Assembly (NCBI GenBank): GCA_947499635.1
Contig: CANMPD010000004.1
Location: forward strand, 1-64,000
From: an uncultured Paracoccaceae bacterium
Lineage (GTDB): Bacteria > Pseudomonadota > Alphaproteobacteria > Rhodobacterales > Rhodobacteraceae
Direction of reading: 5' to 3'
DNA length: 64,000 nt
The notes below the pieces were generated by a model. The model saw nothing but the letters and a program-made list of their open reading frames with translations, was not told the origin of the DNA and did no database searches. The number at the start of each line of letters is the position of its first letter. The stretch's first letter is position 1. Below are positions 55,684 to 64,000 of this stretch, in pieces. The position numbers and the translations under genes are program-made.

Positions 55684-58243
55684 TGACGATTCTACCCGGT
55701 ACGACGATCAGTTTCTTAGGGGCTGCACCATCCAAAGTTTTGACCACGACGTCATGTGCAAGCACTATCGCCTCAATTTGGTCCTTTGGCATGTCTTTGG
55801 CCACGGTGATTTCGCCGCGCCGTTTGCCGTTGATTTGGATTGGCAGAGTGACATTGGCTTCGACGAGCATAGCTTCGTCTACTTTGGGCCAAGGCGCTGT
55901 TGTGATCAATCCTTTACCCCCTTGACGGGCCCAGATGTCCTCGGCGAGGTGCGGAGTCATTGGAGACATCAGTTGTGCCAATGTCATGATCGCCTCGCGC
56001 TGGGCAGCAGCGCTTGCCTTTGATTTGTTCAAAGTTGCTGTAAAGCCATAGAGTTTTGCAATTGCAGCGTTAAAACCAAATGAGTCCACGCCCAGAGTCA
56101 CATCACGGATACATTTATGCATTTCGCGCAATAGGTCATCGTCACCTTGACCTTTTGCGTTTGTATCCATGTTGGCGATCTTTTCGCTCATTGTATGGAC
56201 GCGATTGAGATGCTTGAACGCAGCATCCGCACCAGATGCGGTCCATTCAACATCCCGCTCTGGGGGGCTATCGGATAGGACAAACCAGCGAGCCGTATCA
56301 GCACCATAAGCCGATATGATTGCCAGAGGGTCGACAACGTTGTTTTTTGACTTCGACATCTTTGCCGAAGGAATCACATTTACGGCTTCACCAGTTTCTT
56401 TAACAAAAACACCGCCGTCACGTTCTTCGACTTCGGCGGGATAGTGGTAAACAGTACGCCCATTTGCGTCCTTGCGCTCGGCGTTCTCGTAAATTGCATG
56501 TGTAACCATGCCTTGAGTAAACAGCGCGTCGAAAGGTTCTTTTGCACTTTCGGGAAGGTGACCGCAAATCTGCATGGCCCGTGAAAAGAATCGTGAATAA
56601 AGCAGGTGCAGAATCGCATGCTCGATGCCGCCGATGTATTGATCGACATTCATCCAATAGTCGGCTGCGGCCAAATCGGTCGGCGTTTTTGCATTTGGTG
56701 CGGTAAAGCGCGCGAAGTACCAAGATGAATCAACGAATGTATCCATCGTATCGGTTTCACGTTGCGCAGGTTTGCCACAGGCCGGGCAAGAACAATCGCG
56801 CCAGCTAGGATGGCGATCCAGTGGGTTGCCGGGAATCGAGAAGTCAATTGCCTGACCATCTTCATCGTAGGGCAGCGCAATGGGCAGGTTTTCTTTCTTT
56901 TCAGGCACCACGCCACAGTCTGGACAATGAACCACGGGAATCGGGCAGCCCCAATAGCGCTGACGTGACAAGCCCCAGTCACGCAAACGGAATTTCGTCA
57001 CGCCTGTGCCCCAACCTTGAGCTTCAGCAGCGTCGACGGCGGCGTTGACAGCATCCTCACCCGTTTGTTCGGCGGAACCTGCAAAACCCTTGGTATAGTG
57101 AACGGTTTCAGTTTTTGTGGGAACAAAGGCTGTTTTCAACTCAGATGCATTACCGGGTGCTTCAAATACGGGAATAATGGGAAGGTCGTATTTGGTTGCA
57201 AACTCAAAATCGCGCTGGTCATGGGCTGGGCAGGCGAAAACCGCGCCGGTTCCATAATCCATCAAAATAAAGTTCGCGATCCACACAGGAAGTTCCCAGT
57301 TGGGATCAAGGGGGTGTTTGACGCGAATTCCTGTGTCGTACCCCAGTTTTTCACCGGTTTCGATGGCCTCTTCGGTGGTGCCACCTTTTCGGCATTCAGC
57401 AACAAATTCGGCAACGTCACTTGATTCGGCCTCTAGTGCCTTAGCGATTGGGTGATCAGGAGAAATCCCCACAAAAGATGCGCCCATTAATGTGTCTGGG
57501 CGAGTCGTGTAAACAGTGATGGGATCTCCCTCATCCACACGTTCAAAATCAAATTCCAGCCCACGAGATTTGCCGATCCAGTTTTCTTGCATCAGACGTA
57601 CTTTGGCTGGCCAATTTTCAAGGCTGTCCAAAGCGGTCAGGAGCTCGTCGGAATAATCGGATATTTTAAAGAACCATTGCGTCAACTCGCGGCGTTCCAC
57701 CAATGCACCAGAGCGCCATCCGCGACCGTTTTCGACTTGTTCGTTGGCCAGAACGGTCATGTCCACTGGGTCCCAGTTCACGACAGCGTTCTTACGATAC
57801 ACCAAACCTTTTTCGAGGAAATCTAGGAACAAAGCCTGTTGCTGGCCATAATAGTCTTCGTCGCAGGTCGCAAACATACGGGACCAATCCAAAGACAGGC
57901 CAAGCGGCTTCATCTGGTCGACCATTGTGTCGATGTTGCTATAGGTCCAGTCTTTAGGATGCCCACCAGATGCCATTGCGGCATTTTCTGCGGGCATGCC
58001 AAAAGCGTCAAATCCCATTGGGTGTAAGACATTGTGGCCTGTCGAGAGCTTATATCGCGCGATCACATCGCCCATAGTGTAATTTCGGACGTGCCCCATG
58101 TGGAGTTTCCCAGAAGGATAGGGAAACATTTCAAGCACATAATACTTGGGCTTGTTGTGATCTTCGGTGGCTTTGAAAATGGCGGCCTCGTCCCAGGTCT
58201 TTTGCCATTTTACTTCGATTTCCGAGGCAGTGTAACGCGACAT
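55670..58243 (-). CDS. leuS: leucyl-tRNA synthetase
   Basis: An 857-residue class I synthetase. HIGH appears as HMGH in [14 protein letters not shown], and KMSKS is intact in [15 protein letters not shown]. The CP1 editing domain is present between them ([20 protein letters not shown]), and CxxC pairs in CPDCG and CPACGK mark the zinc-like insertion. It charges tRNA-Leu and hydrolyses mischarged tRNA. The length is normal. It heads the leuS-lptE-holA unit. Confidence 0.97.
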   Translation of the reverse strand: MSRYTASEIEVKWQKTWDEAAIFKATEDHNKPKYYVLEMFPYPSGKLHMGHVRNYTMGDVIARYKLSTGHNVLHPMGFDAFGMPAENAAMASGGHPKDWTYSNIDTMVDQMKPLGLSLDWSRMFATCDEDYYGQQQALFLDFLEKGLVYRKNAVVNWDPVDMTVLANEQVENGRGWRSGALVERRELTQWFFKISDYSDELLTALDSLENWPAKVRLMQENWIGKSRGLEFDFERVDEGDPITVYTTRPDTLMGASFVGISPDHPIAKALEAESSDVAEFVAECRKGGTTEEAIETGEKLGYDTGIRVKHPLDPNWELPVWIANFILMDYGTGAVFACPAHDQRDFEFATKYDLPIIPVFEAPGNASELKTAFVPTKTETVHYTKGFAGSAEQTGEDAVNAAVDAAEAQGWGTGVTKFRLRDWGLSRQRYWGCPIPVVHCPDCGVVPEKKENLPIALPYDEDGQAIDFSIPGNPLDRHPSWRDCSCPACGKPAQRETDTMDTFVDSSWYFARFTAPNAKTPTDLAAADYWMNVDQYIGGIEHAILHLLYSRFFSRAMQICGHLPESAKEPFDALFTQGMVTHAIYENAERKDANGRTVYHYPAEVEERDGGVFVKETGEAVNVIPSAKMSKSKNNVVDPLAIISAYGADTARWFVLSDSPPERDVEWTASGADAAFKHLNRVHTMSEKIANMDTNAKGQGDDDLLREMHKCIRDVTLGVDSFGFNAAIAKLYGFTATLNKSKASAAAQREAIMTLAQLMSPMTPHLAEDIWARQGGKGLITTAPWPKVDEAMLVEANVTLPIQINGKRRGEITVAKDMPKDQIEAIVLAHDVVVKTLDGAAPKKLIVVPGRIVNVVV

Positions 58244-58282
58244 TAATTGCGGTCCTTTGTTTTTAAACGCCGGAGCACGAAA

Positions 58283-58305
58283 ACGCCGGGCATTTTACCC
58301 GGCGT
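58283..58305 (-). terminator. terminator between the DUF3576 gene and leuS
   Basis: ACGCCGGG (58283-58290) and CCCGGCGT (58298-58305) with a 7-base loop; on the minus strand the stem is followed by TTTTC. Confidence 0.65.
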
Positions 58306-58382
58306 CATACGTGTATTTTGTCAGCAAATCCAGTCAATCCAGTGGAGCACCGAAGTGTTCGTGCGAATTGAGCGGCATTAGC

Positions 58383-58877
58383 CTAGAATTTCTTATCGGC
58401 AATACGCAGCTGACGCGCCCGAGAGAGAATCGCGTCTTCAACAGACCGCACAGTTTCTTTACTCACTGAACGGCCACCGTTTGTTTGCAGGGCTAAGTTC
58501 AGGGAGCGCGCCTCAAGAGCAGGGTCTTGGATGTGCACAGTCGCACGATAGGCCTGACCACCGCCGGGTGGGGTGCCGTATCCGGTGAGGATGAGACCAG
58601 TAAAAGGGTCAACAGATTCGATTGGTAGGAAATTCAAAACATCCAGGCTCGCTGTCCAGAGATAGCGATTCACCTGAAGGCGTTGTTCGGCCTGTCTTCC
58701 TTTAAACGCATCCCAAATCGTACCATCTTCCAGCTCAGCTTCGCGTAAGTCACTGTTATTTTGTACAGGCTCTGCGTTTCTGGCGCCTGATTGGCCATCT
58801 TGTGATTTGAAAACACCGCACGCCCCAAGAAAGCTGAGTGTTGCAAGGCAAAACAGAAGTTTACTCGGGATCCGCAT
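58383..58877 (-). CDS. DUF3576 family lipoprotein
   Basis: A 164-residue lipoprotein with lipobox LSFLGAC-G (Cys about residue 20) and a mature domain of about 110 residues beginning WDAFKGRQAEQRLQVNRYLW. From memory the family is confined to alphaproteobacteria and lies near leuS. The function is unknown; periplasmic side of the inner or outer membrane. Divergent from the porin gene, with 279 bases between them. Confidence 0.83.
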   Translation of the reverse strand: MRIPSKLLFCLATLSFLGACGVFKSQDGQSGARNAEPVQNNSDLREAELEDGTIWDAFKGRQAEQRLQVNRYLWTASLDVLNFLPIESVDPFTGLILTGYGTPPGGGQAYRATVHIQDPALEARSLNLALQTNGGRSVSKETVRSVEDAILSRARQLRIADKKF

Positions 58878-59156
58878 AATAGGTTATTCCATAGGTATCG
58901 AGACGTTAACATACGTCTAGACAAGGGGAACAGCGGCAACAAGCTTATTCTTCTTACATATGCGTATGTGCGCCGGGTTGCCTTGATTTTGCGTAAATGA
59001 ACTGTGGCACGGTTGCATCAATTTGTTGGGGAAAGGATTTCCATCAGCAGGCCAAGCTTGCGTCAGCCCCCCAAAACAGGCGAGACGGAATGCGTACTCA
59101 GGGACGCATCGGATTATCCGGAACGCTCTGGAAATTTTTAAACCCGAGGGAAAACC

Positions 59157-60104
59157 ATGAAAAAGATTCTCTTCGCATCGACAGCTCTGGTTGCAACTGC
59201 TTCCGTTGCTTCTGCAGACATCGCAAACATCAAAATCAGCGGTTACGGCCGTTTCGGTCTTGGCTACGTTGAAGATCGTGCCGGCGACGAAACAGTAATC
59301 GTTTCTCGTCTGCGTATTAACGTTGATGCAAAAACTGAAACAGACGCTGGCGTTGGCTTTGATGCACGTTTCCGTTTGCAAGCTGACGAAGATGCGTCAA
59401 CAGGCGAAGCAAACCAAGGCTCAATCAGCGGCGCGCGCTTCGGTGTTTCTTACGGCGGTCTGCGCGTTGAAGCAGGTAACGTATCCGGTGTGATCGATAA
59501 CTCTGCTAACTACTTCGGTGAAGAGCCTGGTTTGGAAAACTTTGCCGGTCAGTATGACGCGGTTGACTATGACATCTTGGCATTCTCTTCCACAGGTGCA
59601 GGTTCTAACGGTGTATACGCACGTTATGAAATCGGTGATTTCGGTATCGCAGCATCTTACGATTCCGCACCTTCTGGTGGTGACGGTGATCGTTTTGACA
59701 TCGGTGTAGACTACACATTCGGCGACTGGACTGCAGAACTGCTGTACGGTAGCACAGATGGCGCTGCTGGCGCAGATGATGACGACATCACAATATTCGT
59801 TATTGGCGGTTCAATCGGTGACTTCAATGTAACTGGTCTGATCGGTGACGAAGATGTTGCTGACGAAGAAGCATCTGACACATTCTACGGTCTGTCTGCT
59901 GGTTACGACGTAACATCTGCAACAACTGTTGTTGCTTCTTACGGTGGTGGCTCCGGTGACAACGACGCAGAATCTTTTGCTCTGGGCTTCATCCACTCAT
60001 TGGGTGGCGGTGTTACCCTGCGCGGCGGTATCGGTTCTGATAAAGCAACTGACGACGCAGATTCCGTTACAACTGCTGACTTCGGTGTTCGCTTCAACTT
60101 CTAA
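59157..60104 (+). CDS. outer-membrane porin, Rhodobacter type
   Basis: A 315-residue protein with signal peptide ending near SVASA-DIANI. The mature part is a strongly acidic, Gly-rich 16-strand-like barrel beginning ISGYGRFGLGY and ending in the aromatic FGVRFNF typical for BAM recognition. Length and pattern match the Rhodobacter porin family (Porin_4). Codon use looks optimised (GGT, CGT, GAA, TTC), which fits high expression. GAGGG precedes the ATG. The 279-base leader holds a small palindrome, ACATA-TGCG-TATGT at 58956-58969, of unknown use. Confidence 0.92.
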   Translation: MKKILFASTALVATASVASADIANIKISGYGRFGLGYVEDRAGDETVIVSRLRINVDAKTETDAGVGFDARFRLQADEDASTGEANQGSISGARFGVSYGGLRVEAGNVSGVIDNSANYFGEEPGLENFAGQYDAVDYDILAFSSTGAGSNGVYARYEIGDFGIAASYDSAPSGGDGDRFDIGVDYTFGDWTAELLYGSTDGAAGADDDDITIFVIGGSIGDFNVTGLIGDEDVADEEASDTFYGLSAGYDVTSATTVVASYGGGSGDNDAESFALGFIHSLGGGVTLRGGIGSDKATDDADSVTTADFGVRFNF

Positions 60105-60127
60105 GTTGATTTGAACCGAAAGATTTT

Positions 60128-60164
60128 AGGGCGAGTTCCTTTTGGAACTCGCCCTTTTCTTTTG
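60128..60164 (+). terminator. strong terminator after the porin gene
   Basis: AGGGCGAGTTCC (60128-60139) and GGAACTCGCCCT (60144-60155) make a 12-bp stem with a 4-base loop and run into TTTCTTTT. Confidence 0.9.
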
Positions 60165-60211
60165 GCTTTAAACATGGTTTCTCGCGCATGTATTTATCCG
60201 CGAGGTCTGTC

Positions 60212-60868
60212 ATGTCGTTAGATGAAATCAAATCCCGTATCGCCATTGCCGAGGCGCAAGCAGGCCGAGCTGCTGGGTCGGTGGAATTAATTGCGGTTTC
60301 AAAGGTACAGCCGAATGCGCGCGTTGAAGGTGTCCTTGCGCAGGGGCATCGTGTCTTTGGTGAAAATCGTGTTCAGGAAGCTGCAGGAAAATGGCCTGAG
60401 TTTCGAGAACGATACCAAGGTGTTGATCTTCACCTATTAGGTCCGCTTCAAACAAACAAAGCACGGCAGGCGATGGAGTTGTGTGACACGATTCATTCGC
60501 TTGATCGTCCCAAGCTAGCGACAGTTCTTGCACGTCTTGCACAAGAATTGGGGCGTTGCCCGGATCTGTTTGTTCAGGTGAATACCGGGGAAGAGCCGCA
60601 AAAGGCGGGTGTTTTGCCTCGCGAGGCCGATGCTTTTGTGTCCGAGTGTCGCGGATTGGATCTGCCGATCAAGGGATTGATGTGTATCCCGCCAGCCGAA
60701 GAAGAGGCGGCATTGCATTTTGCTCTTCTTGCTAAAATAGCTGAGCGCAATGGATTATCTGGTCTTTCCATGGGGATGAGTAGCGATTTTGAAAAAGCGA
60801 TTAGCTTTGGCGCGACACATGTACGGGTAGGGTCAGCGATTTTTGGAGCACGAACTTACGACGAATGA
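60212..60868 (+). CDS. PLP homeostasis protein, YggS family
   Basis: A 218-residue single-domain alanine-racemase-like protein. The PLP lysine is K31 in ELIAVSKVQPN, and GENRVQEA and FVQVNTGEEPQKAGV are family motifs. SMGMSSDFEKAI near the end binds the PLP phosphate. YggS proteins buffer free PLP rather than catalyse. ATG 60212 has GAGG seven bases upstream. Its end overlaps the convergent L,D-transpeptidase gene by 13 bases. Confidence 0.93.
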   Translation: MSLDEIKSRIAIAEAQAGRAAGSVELIAVSKVQPNARVEGVLAQGHRVFGENRVQEAAGKWPEFRERYQGVDLHLLGPLQTNKARQAMELCDTIHSLDRPKLATVLARLAQELGRCPDLFVQVNTGEEPQKAGVLPREADAFVSECRGLDLPIKGLMCIPPAEEEAALHFALLAKIAERNGLSGLSMGMSSDFEKAISFGATHVRVGSAIFGARTYDE

Positions 60869-61371
60869 GGGATAATCAAGCGGGTTCCGATCATAACGCG
60901 TTCTGCAATCCAACGCAGATTGGTTCGTGAAAATGCGATGCAACCTTCGGTTCCAAAGCCGGGGCGGCGCCACTGATGTATAAAGATTGCCGACCCTTTG
61001 CCTGTGAGTGCCGGGTGCATGTTCCAGTCGATCACTAAAATTAAATCGTACAAAGGATCTGCGCGGCGCAAGGTTTCGTGACTGAAGTTATACGGAGCCC
61101 GAACATGTTGATTGTACTCTGGGGTGCCACTGGCATCAGACCATAGATCACGCGGACCGATAGGGTGGGCCCAGCCGACAGGTTTGGTTATTCTATCTGG
61201 CCGATAGAACATGCCGGTGATGCGATGTGTGCCAGTAGGCGTTGCCCCATCGCCTTCACGCTTATTCTGGGTGTATCCGCCTTTACCATGGCTGCATGGA
61301 AAGACGCGCCCATGAAACCGTACTCCGCGCGGCGTTAGAACCAGATCGGCAGATGTGTAGTGCGAGGTCAC
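60856..61371 (-). CDS. L,D-transpeptidase (YkuD) family protein
   Basis: A 171-residue protein of the YkuD domain only, with no signal peptide seen. The catalytic Cys is in GTEGCIAF and the conserved His in FIHQWRRPG. PCSHGKGGYTQNKREGDGATP near the N-terminus is typical of the COG3786-like branch. It may cross-link or modify peptidoglycan. The canonical HGC is EGC here, which I recall as common in this branch. Its ATG overlaps the ribA stop (ATGA). Confidence 0.82.
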   Translation of the reverse strand: MTSHYTSADLVLTPRGVRFHGRVFPCSHGKGGYTQNKREGDGATPTGTHRITGMFYRPDRITKPVGWAHPIGPRDLWSDASGTPEYNQHVRAPYNFSHETLRRADPLYDLILVIDWNMHPALTGKGSAIFIHQWRRPGFGTEGCIAFSRTNLRWIAERVMIGTRLIIPHSS

Positions 61372-62456
61372 AGTATATGGCCAGATTTAGCGGCTTTGGT
61401 CGCGAGGTAGTTCATATTAAATGGATTCTCCCCAACTTTCAGTGCAACGCGTTCTGTGACCGTAATGCCTGTGTCTTCCATCATGGTAATTTTGTTGGGA
61501 TTATTGGTCATCAGTCGCACCGAGTTGAACCCCATTTCACGCAGGATATTTGATCCAATACGAAAATCGCGCTCGTCATCTTCAAAGCCGAGGCGGTGGT
61601 TGGCGTCAACCGTATCAAAACCCTGGTCTTGTAAAGAATAAGCCCGCATTTTGTTGGCGAGGCCTATGCCGCGTCCTTCTTGATTGAGGTAAAGTAAAAT
61701 ACCAGCTTCTTCTTGTCCCATCTGAGCGAGGGCTGCACGCAGCTGTGGGCCGCAATCACATTTTAAGGACCCAAGTACATCTCCTGTAAAGCAGGCCGAA
61801 TGTAGGCGTGTTAAGACAGGCTTGCTGCGATCTGGGCGGCCAATTTCGATGGCATAGTGCTCTTCGCCTCCGTCTTCAGGGCGAAAAACATGTACACGCC
61901 CATGTTCTGCTGCCTCGATGGGCAGGCGGGCTGCTGCGATTGGATGTTGAGGCGAGGTCTCGTCTAACAAAGGTTCAGCTGCAGTCAGAGGCAATGCGGT
62001 TAAGTCATGAGATCGTGCAAAGGCTTGGGCGTCTTGGATCGGAACACAGATCGACGCAGGTACGAGGCGCGCAGATTTTACTAGGATAATTGAGAGGCGA
62101 TGCAGTTGAGCATCTCCTTCACGTTGGCTCTGCAGTGGTCCCTTCATTGGCGTCTGCAGGTCCGTTGCTGGTTCAGCGAGTGATCGAACCCAGTTGAGAT
62201 CTCGGTCTTGTGGGATCAAGATACGGGCCAAGTCATGATCGTAAATGCGCGCCTTTAGCGTTTCGGCCCGGCGTGCCGTGAGGCAAATTACGGGTTGTGC
62301 AAGTGCGCGCAGGTCTTTTAGCCGCGCAGAGGTTAGAGTTTCTGCAGCAATTGCGAGAACCGCATGCTCTCCATTATAGATCACGATCGGCAAGCCCATA
62401 CGTAGATCCACACGGGCGCGTGCAATGCGTTCTAACGTGGTTGGCAAGAGACTCAT
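61368..62456 (-). CDS. ribA: GTP cyclohydrolase II with degenerate RibB-like N-terminus
   Basis: A 362-residue protein. The C-terminal 200 residues are GTP cyclohydrolase II, first step of riboflavin synthesis: zinc cysteines in CFTGDVLGSLKCDCG, catalytic region in YLNQEGRGIGLANKMRAY, and GFDTVDANHRLGF. The first 150 or so residues (RARVDLRMGLPIVIYNGE onward) follow the length and pattern of a RibB (DHBP synthase) domain but lack its acidic metal motif. That domain is therefore probably inactive. The ApbE/NQR system uses flavins made by this pathway. Confidence 0.88.
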   Translation of the reverse strand: MSLLPTTLERIARARVDLRMGLPIVIYNGEHAVLAIAAETLTSARLKDLRALAQPVICLTARRAETLKARIYDHDLARILIPQDRDLNWVRSLAEPATDLQTPMKGPLQSQREGDAQLHRLSIILVKSARLVPASICVPIQDAQAFARSHDLTALPLTAAEPLLDETSPQHPIAAARLPIEAAEHGRVHVFRPEDGGEEHYAIEIGRPDRSKPVLTRLHSACFTGDVLGSLKCDCGPQLRAALAQMGQEEAGILLYLNQEGRGIGLANKMRAYSLQDQGFDTVDANHRLGFEDDERDFRIGSNILREMGFNSVRLMTNNPNKITMMEDTGITVTERVALKVGENPFNMNYLATKAAKSGHIL

Positions 62457-62637
62457 GAGCGGTGATTCCAGTAATGATGTAATATCGGACAGGTTTTAAC
62501 GCCCGCTTGTAGGTGTAATCGCTACAAAAGTGAAACATTTACCACTCTACAGACAACTAGGCGTGAGGGATATGTTGCAACGCTTGTTCTTTTTTACGTG
62601 TCGTAACATGTCTTAGACAACATTATAGGAGGCCGCC

Positions 62638-63324
62638 GTGGCACAATTAAAGAAAATTCTGCTTGTAGATGACGACGATGACTTGCGTGAAGCGCTGAGC
62701 GAGCAGCTAATCATGACCGAAGAGTTCGACGTGTTCGAAGCAGATACTGGTGCTGGCGGTATGGATCGTACCAAAGAAGCGTTATATGATTTGATCGTTC
62801 TTGATGTAGGTCTTCCGGATACGGATGGTCGTGAGTTATGCCGCCTGATGCGCAAACAGGGTGTCAAATCACCTGTGTTAATGTTGACAGGCCACGACAG
62901 CGATGCGGACACGATTTTGGGTCTGGACGCAGGGGCGAATGACTACATCACGAAGCCGTTTAAATTTCCAGTTCTATTGGCGCGTATTCGTGCACAGTTG
63001 CGCCAACATGAGCAATCAGAAGACGCTGTGTTTGCGCTTGGGCCATATACTTTCAAACCATCCAGCAAGCTTTTGGTCACCGAAGACGATCGCAAAATTC
63101 GCCTAACTGAAAAAGAAACCAATATTCTGAAATACCTATACCGTTCAAGTGACGGTGTTGTACCTCGGGATGTGCTATTGCACGAGGTTTGGGGTTATAA
63201 TGCTGGTGTCACCACTCATACGCTTGAGACGCATATCTACCGTTTGCGTCAGAAGATTGAGCCGGACCCCTCAAACGCCAGACTGCTTGTGACGGAATCT
63301 GGTGGATATCGTTTGAACCTTTAA
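62638..63324 (+). CDS. OmpR-family response regulator, orphan
   Basis: A 228-residue regulator. The receiver domain has the acidic pocket in LLVDDDDDL, phospho-acceptor D56 in VLDVGLPD and the conserved Lys in ITKPFKFP. A winged-helix DNA-binding domain follows, with TTHTLETHIYRLRQKIE as recognition helix. No histidine kinase is adjacent. The start is GTG with AGGAGG directly upstream. A small palindrome GTCT-T-AGAC at 62610-62618 lies just before the ribosome site and could be an autoregulatory site. The target genes are unknown. Confidence 0.9.
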   Translation: MAQLKKILLVDDDDDLREALSEQLIMTEEFDVFEADTGAGGMDRTKEALYDLIVLDVGLPDTDGRELCRLMRKQGVKSPVLMLTGHDSDADTILGLDAGANDYITKPFKFPVLLARIRAQLRQHEQSEDAVFALGPYTFKPSSKLLVTEDDRKIRLTEKETNILKYLYRSSDGVVPRDVLLHEVWGYNAGVTTHTLETHIYRLRQKIEPDPSNARLLVTESGGYRLNL

Positions 63325-63377
63325 TCAACGGCTCCCGCGCATATCCGGGTTATGATATGCAACCTCCCTGTTGGACT

Positions 63378-63405
63378 TGCCGGGCCTTGTGCCCGGCATT
63401 TTTTA
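63378..63405 (+). terminator. terminator after the response regulator gene
   Basis: TGCCGGGC (63378-63385) and GCCCGGCA (63391-63398) with a 5-base loop, followed by TTTTTTATTT. Confidence 0.88.
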
Positions 63406-63511
63406 TTTCAAATACAGGTGGGGATGCAATGATTTGTATATCAAATGGGTGGCGTTTCATTCGATATTTGAGGCAAATAGGCTCAACCTGAATCAACAGA
63501 GAGTTCTTGCG

Positions 63512-64000
63512 ATGACCTTTACCCTTGCGACTTGGAATATTAACTCAGTCCGCCTACGCGAAGCCCTGGTTGCTCAGCTTTTGCGCGATGAAGGTCCGGA
63601 TGTACTGTGTTTGCAAGAATGTAAAAGTCCAGTGGACAAAATTCCGATGGATGCATTTCGGGATCTCGGTTACGCGCATATGATCGCGCGGGGACAAAAA
63701 GGATACAATGGCGTCGCTATCTTGTCTCGTCTTCCAATCGAAGATGCTGGCAGCAAGGATTTTGCGGACCTTGGTCACGCTCGACATGTTGCTGGCCGTT
63801 TGGCGAATGGTGTGACGATCCATAATTTCTACGTCCCAGCAGGGGGTGATAAGCCCGACCGCGAGGTGAACGAAAAATTCGGTCAGAAGCTCGATTATTT
63901 GACGGATATGCGAGATTGGTTTCATTCAGAAACACCTCAGCGCGCGATTTTGGTGGGAGACCTAAACATCGCTCCGCGTGAGGATGATGTATGGGATCAT
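63512..64000 (+). CDS. xthA: exodeoxyribonuclease III (5' part, cut by the window end)
   Basis: The first 163 codons are present. It starts MTFTLATWNINSVRLREAL, with the metal ligands in TWNINS and LCLQECK. Later motifs are GYNGVAILSR, NFYVPAGGD and VGDLNIAPREDDVWD. This is the Xth/AP-endonuclease family, which repairs abasic sites. The gene continues past the window. The residues GGDKPDREVNEKFGQKL match the Xth type rather than generic phosphatases of the same fold. Confidence 0.93.
   Translation, partial: MTFTLATWNINSVRLREALVAQLLRDEGPDVLCLQECKSPVDKIPMDAFRDLGYAHMIARGQKGYNGVAILSRLPIEDAGSKDFADLGHARHVAGRLANGVTIHNFYVPAGGDKPDREVNEKFGQKLDYLTDMRDWFHSETPQRAILVGDLNIAPREDDVWDH

Noticed and set aside
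60856-61371. L,D-transpeptidase thought inactive because HGC is EGC
   Set aside because: The catalytic Cys and upstream His are kept, and the EGC/AGC form is, from memory, normal in this branch of YkuD proteins.

Overview
The window is chromosomal DNA from an alphaproteobacterium. It most likely belongs to the Rhodobacteraceae, in the marine Roseobacter type of lineage, with moderate rather than high G+C. This rests on family content recognised from the sequence: a CcrM-type GANTC methyltransferase beside rnhB, DUF2794/DUF3576/DUF2125 proteins, a short Rhodobacter-style porin, smo-type polyol transporter genes with mtlK, and leuS-lptE-holA gene order. Almost all of the window is intact, densely packed coding sequence. 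The one visible trace of mobile DNA is a broken serine recombinase at the left edge.

Layout. 1-0.6 kb: recombinase remnant and a small membrane protein. 1.1-6.0 kb: a guanidine-I (ykkC) riboswitch leading into a NitT/TauT-type ABC importer, a guanidine hydrolase-like ureohydrolase, a very His-rich protein and a small His-bearing membrane protein. This reads as an operon for guanidine uptake and nickel-dependent hydrolysis. 6.3-7.3 kb: accA. 7.5-14.4 kb: a LacI-type regulator, a sorbitol/mannitol ABC importer (smoEFGK) and mannitol 2-dehydrogenase. 14.4-15.2 kb: CBS protein and a small membrane protein. 15.2-22.5 kb: the Na+-translocating NADH:quinone reductase, nqrABCDEF, with its maturation genes nqrM and apbE divergent. 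22.6-30.0 kb: cytochrome c', DUF2794, cell-wall and leucyl peptidases, carbonic anhydrase, asd, and a DUF4139 protein.

30.0-37.5 kb: a purine/ureide catabolism cluster with glycerate kinase, ureidoglycine aminohydrolase, NCS2 purine permease, ureidoglycolate lyase, a PuuE-UraD fusion, HIU hydrolase and membrane urate oxidase PuuD. Together these take urate to allantoate and ureidoglycine to glyoxylate plus urea. The allantoate amidohydrolase step is not in the window. 37.5-46.0 kb: a membrane-anchored possible winged-helix protein, small exported proteins, rnhB, ccrM, a membrane class III cyclase, alkB, mutY, DUF721 and a DsbA-like protein. 46.0-58.9 kb: envelope and housekeeping genes (lpxK, a WaaA-like transferase, a CysQ-like phosphatase, pmbA, DUF2125, SDR, flavoprotein, holA, lptE, leuS, DUF3576). 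59.1-64.0 kb: porin, yggS, L,D-transpeptidase, ribA, an OmpR-type regulator and the start of xth.

Two parts of the window converge on urea and nickel. Guanidine hydrolysis and ureidoglycolate lysis both release urea, and the guanidine enzyme and urease are both nickel enzymes in known systems. No urease genes are in this window. The guanidine operon, with a single stand-alone His-rich protein where other organisms have HypA/HypB-type chaperones, is the most interesting system here. No rRNA, tRNA, CRISPR array or intact insertion sequence was seen.
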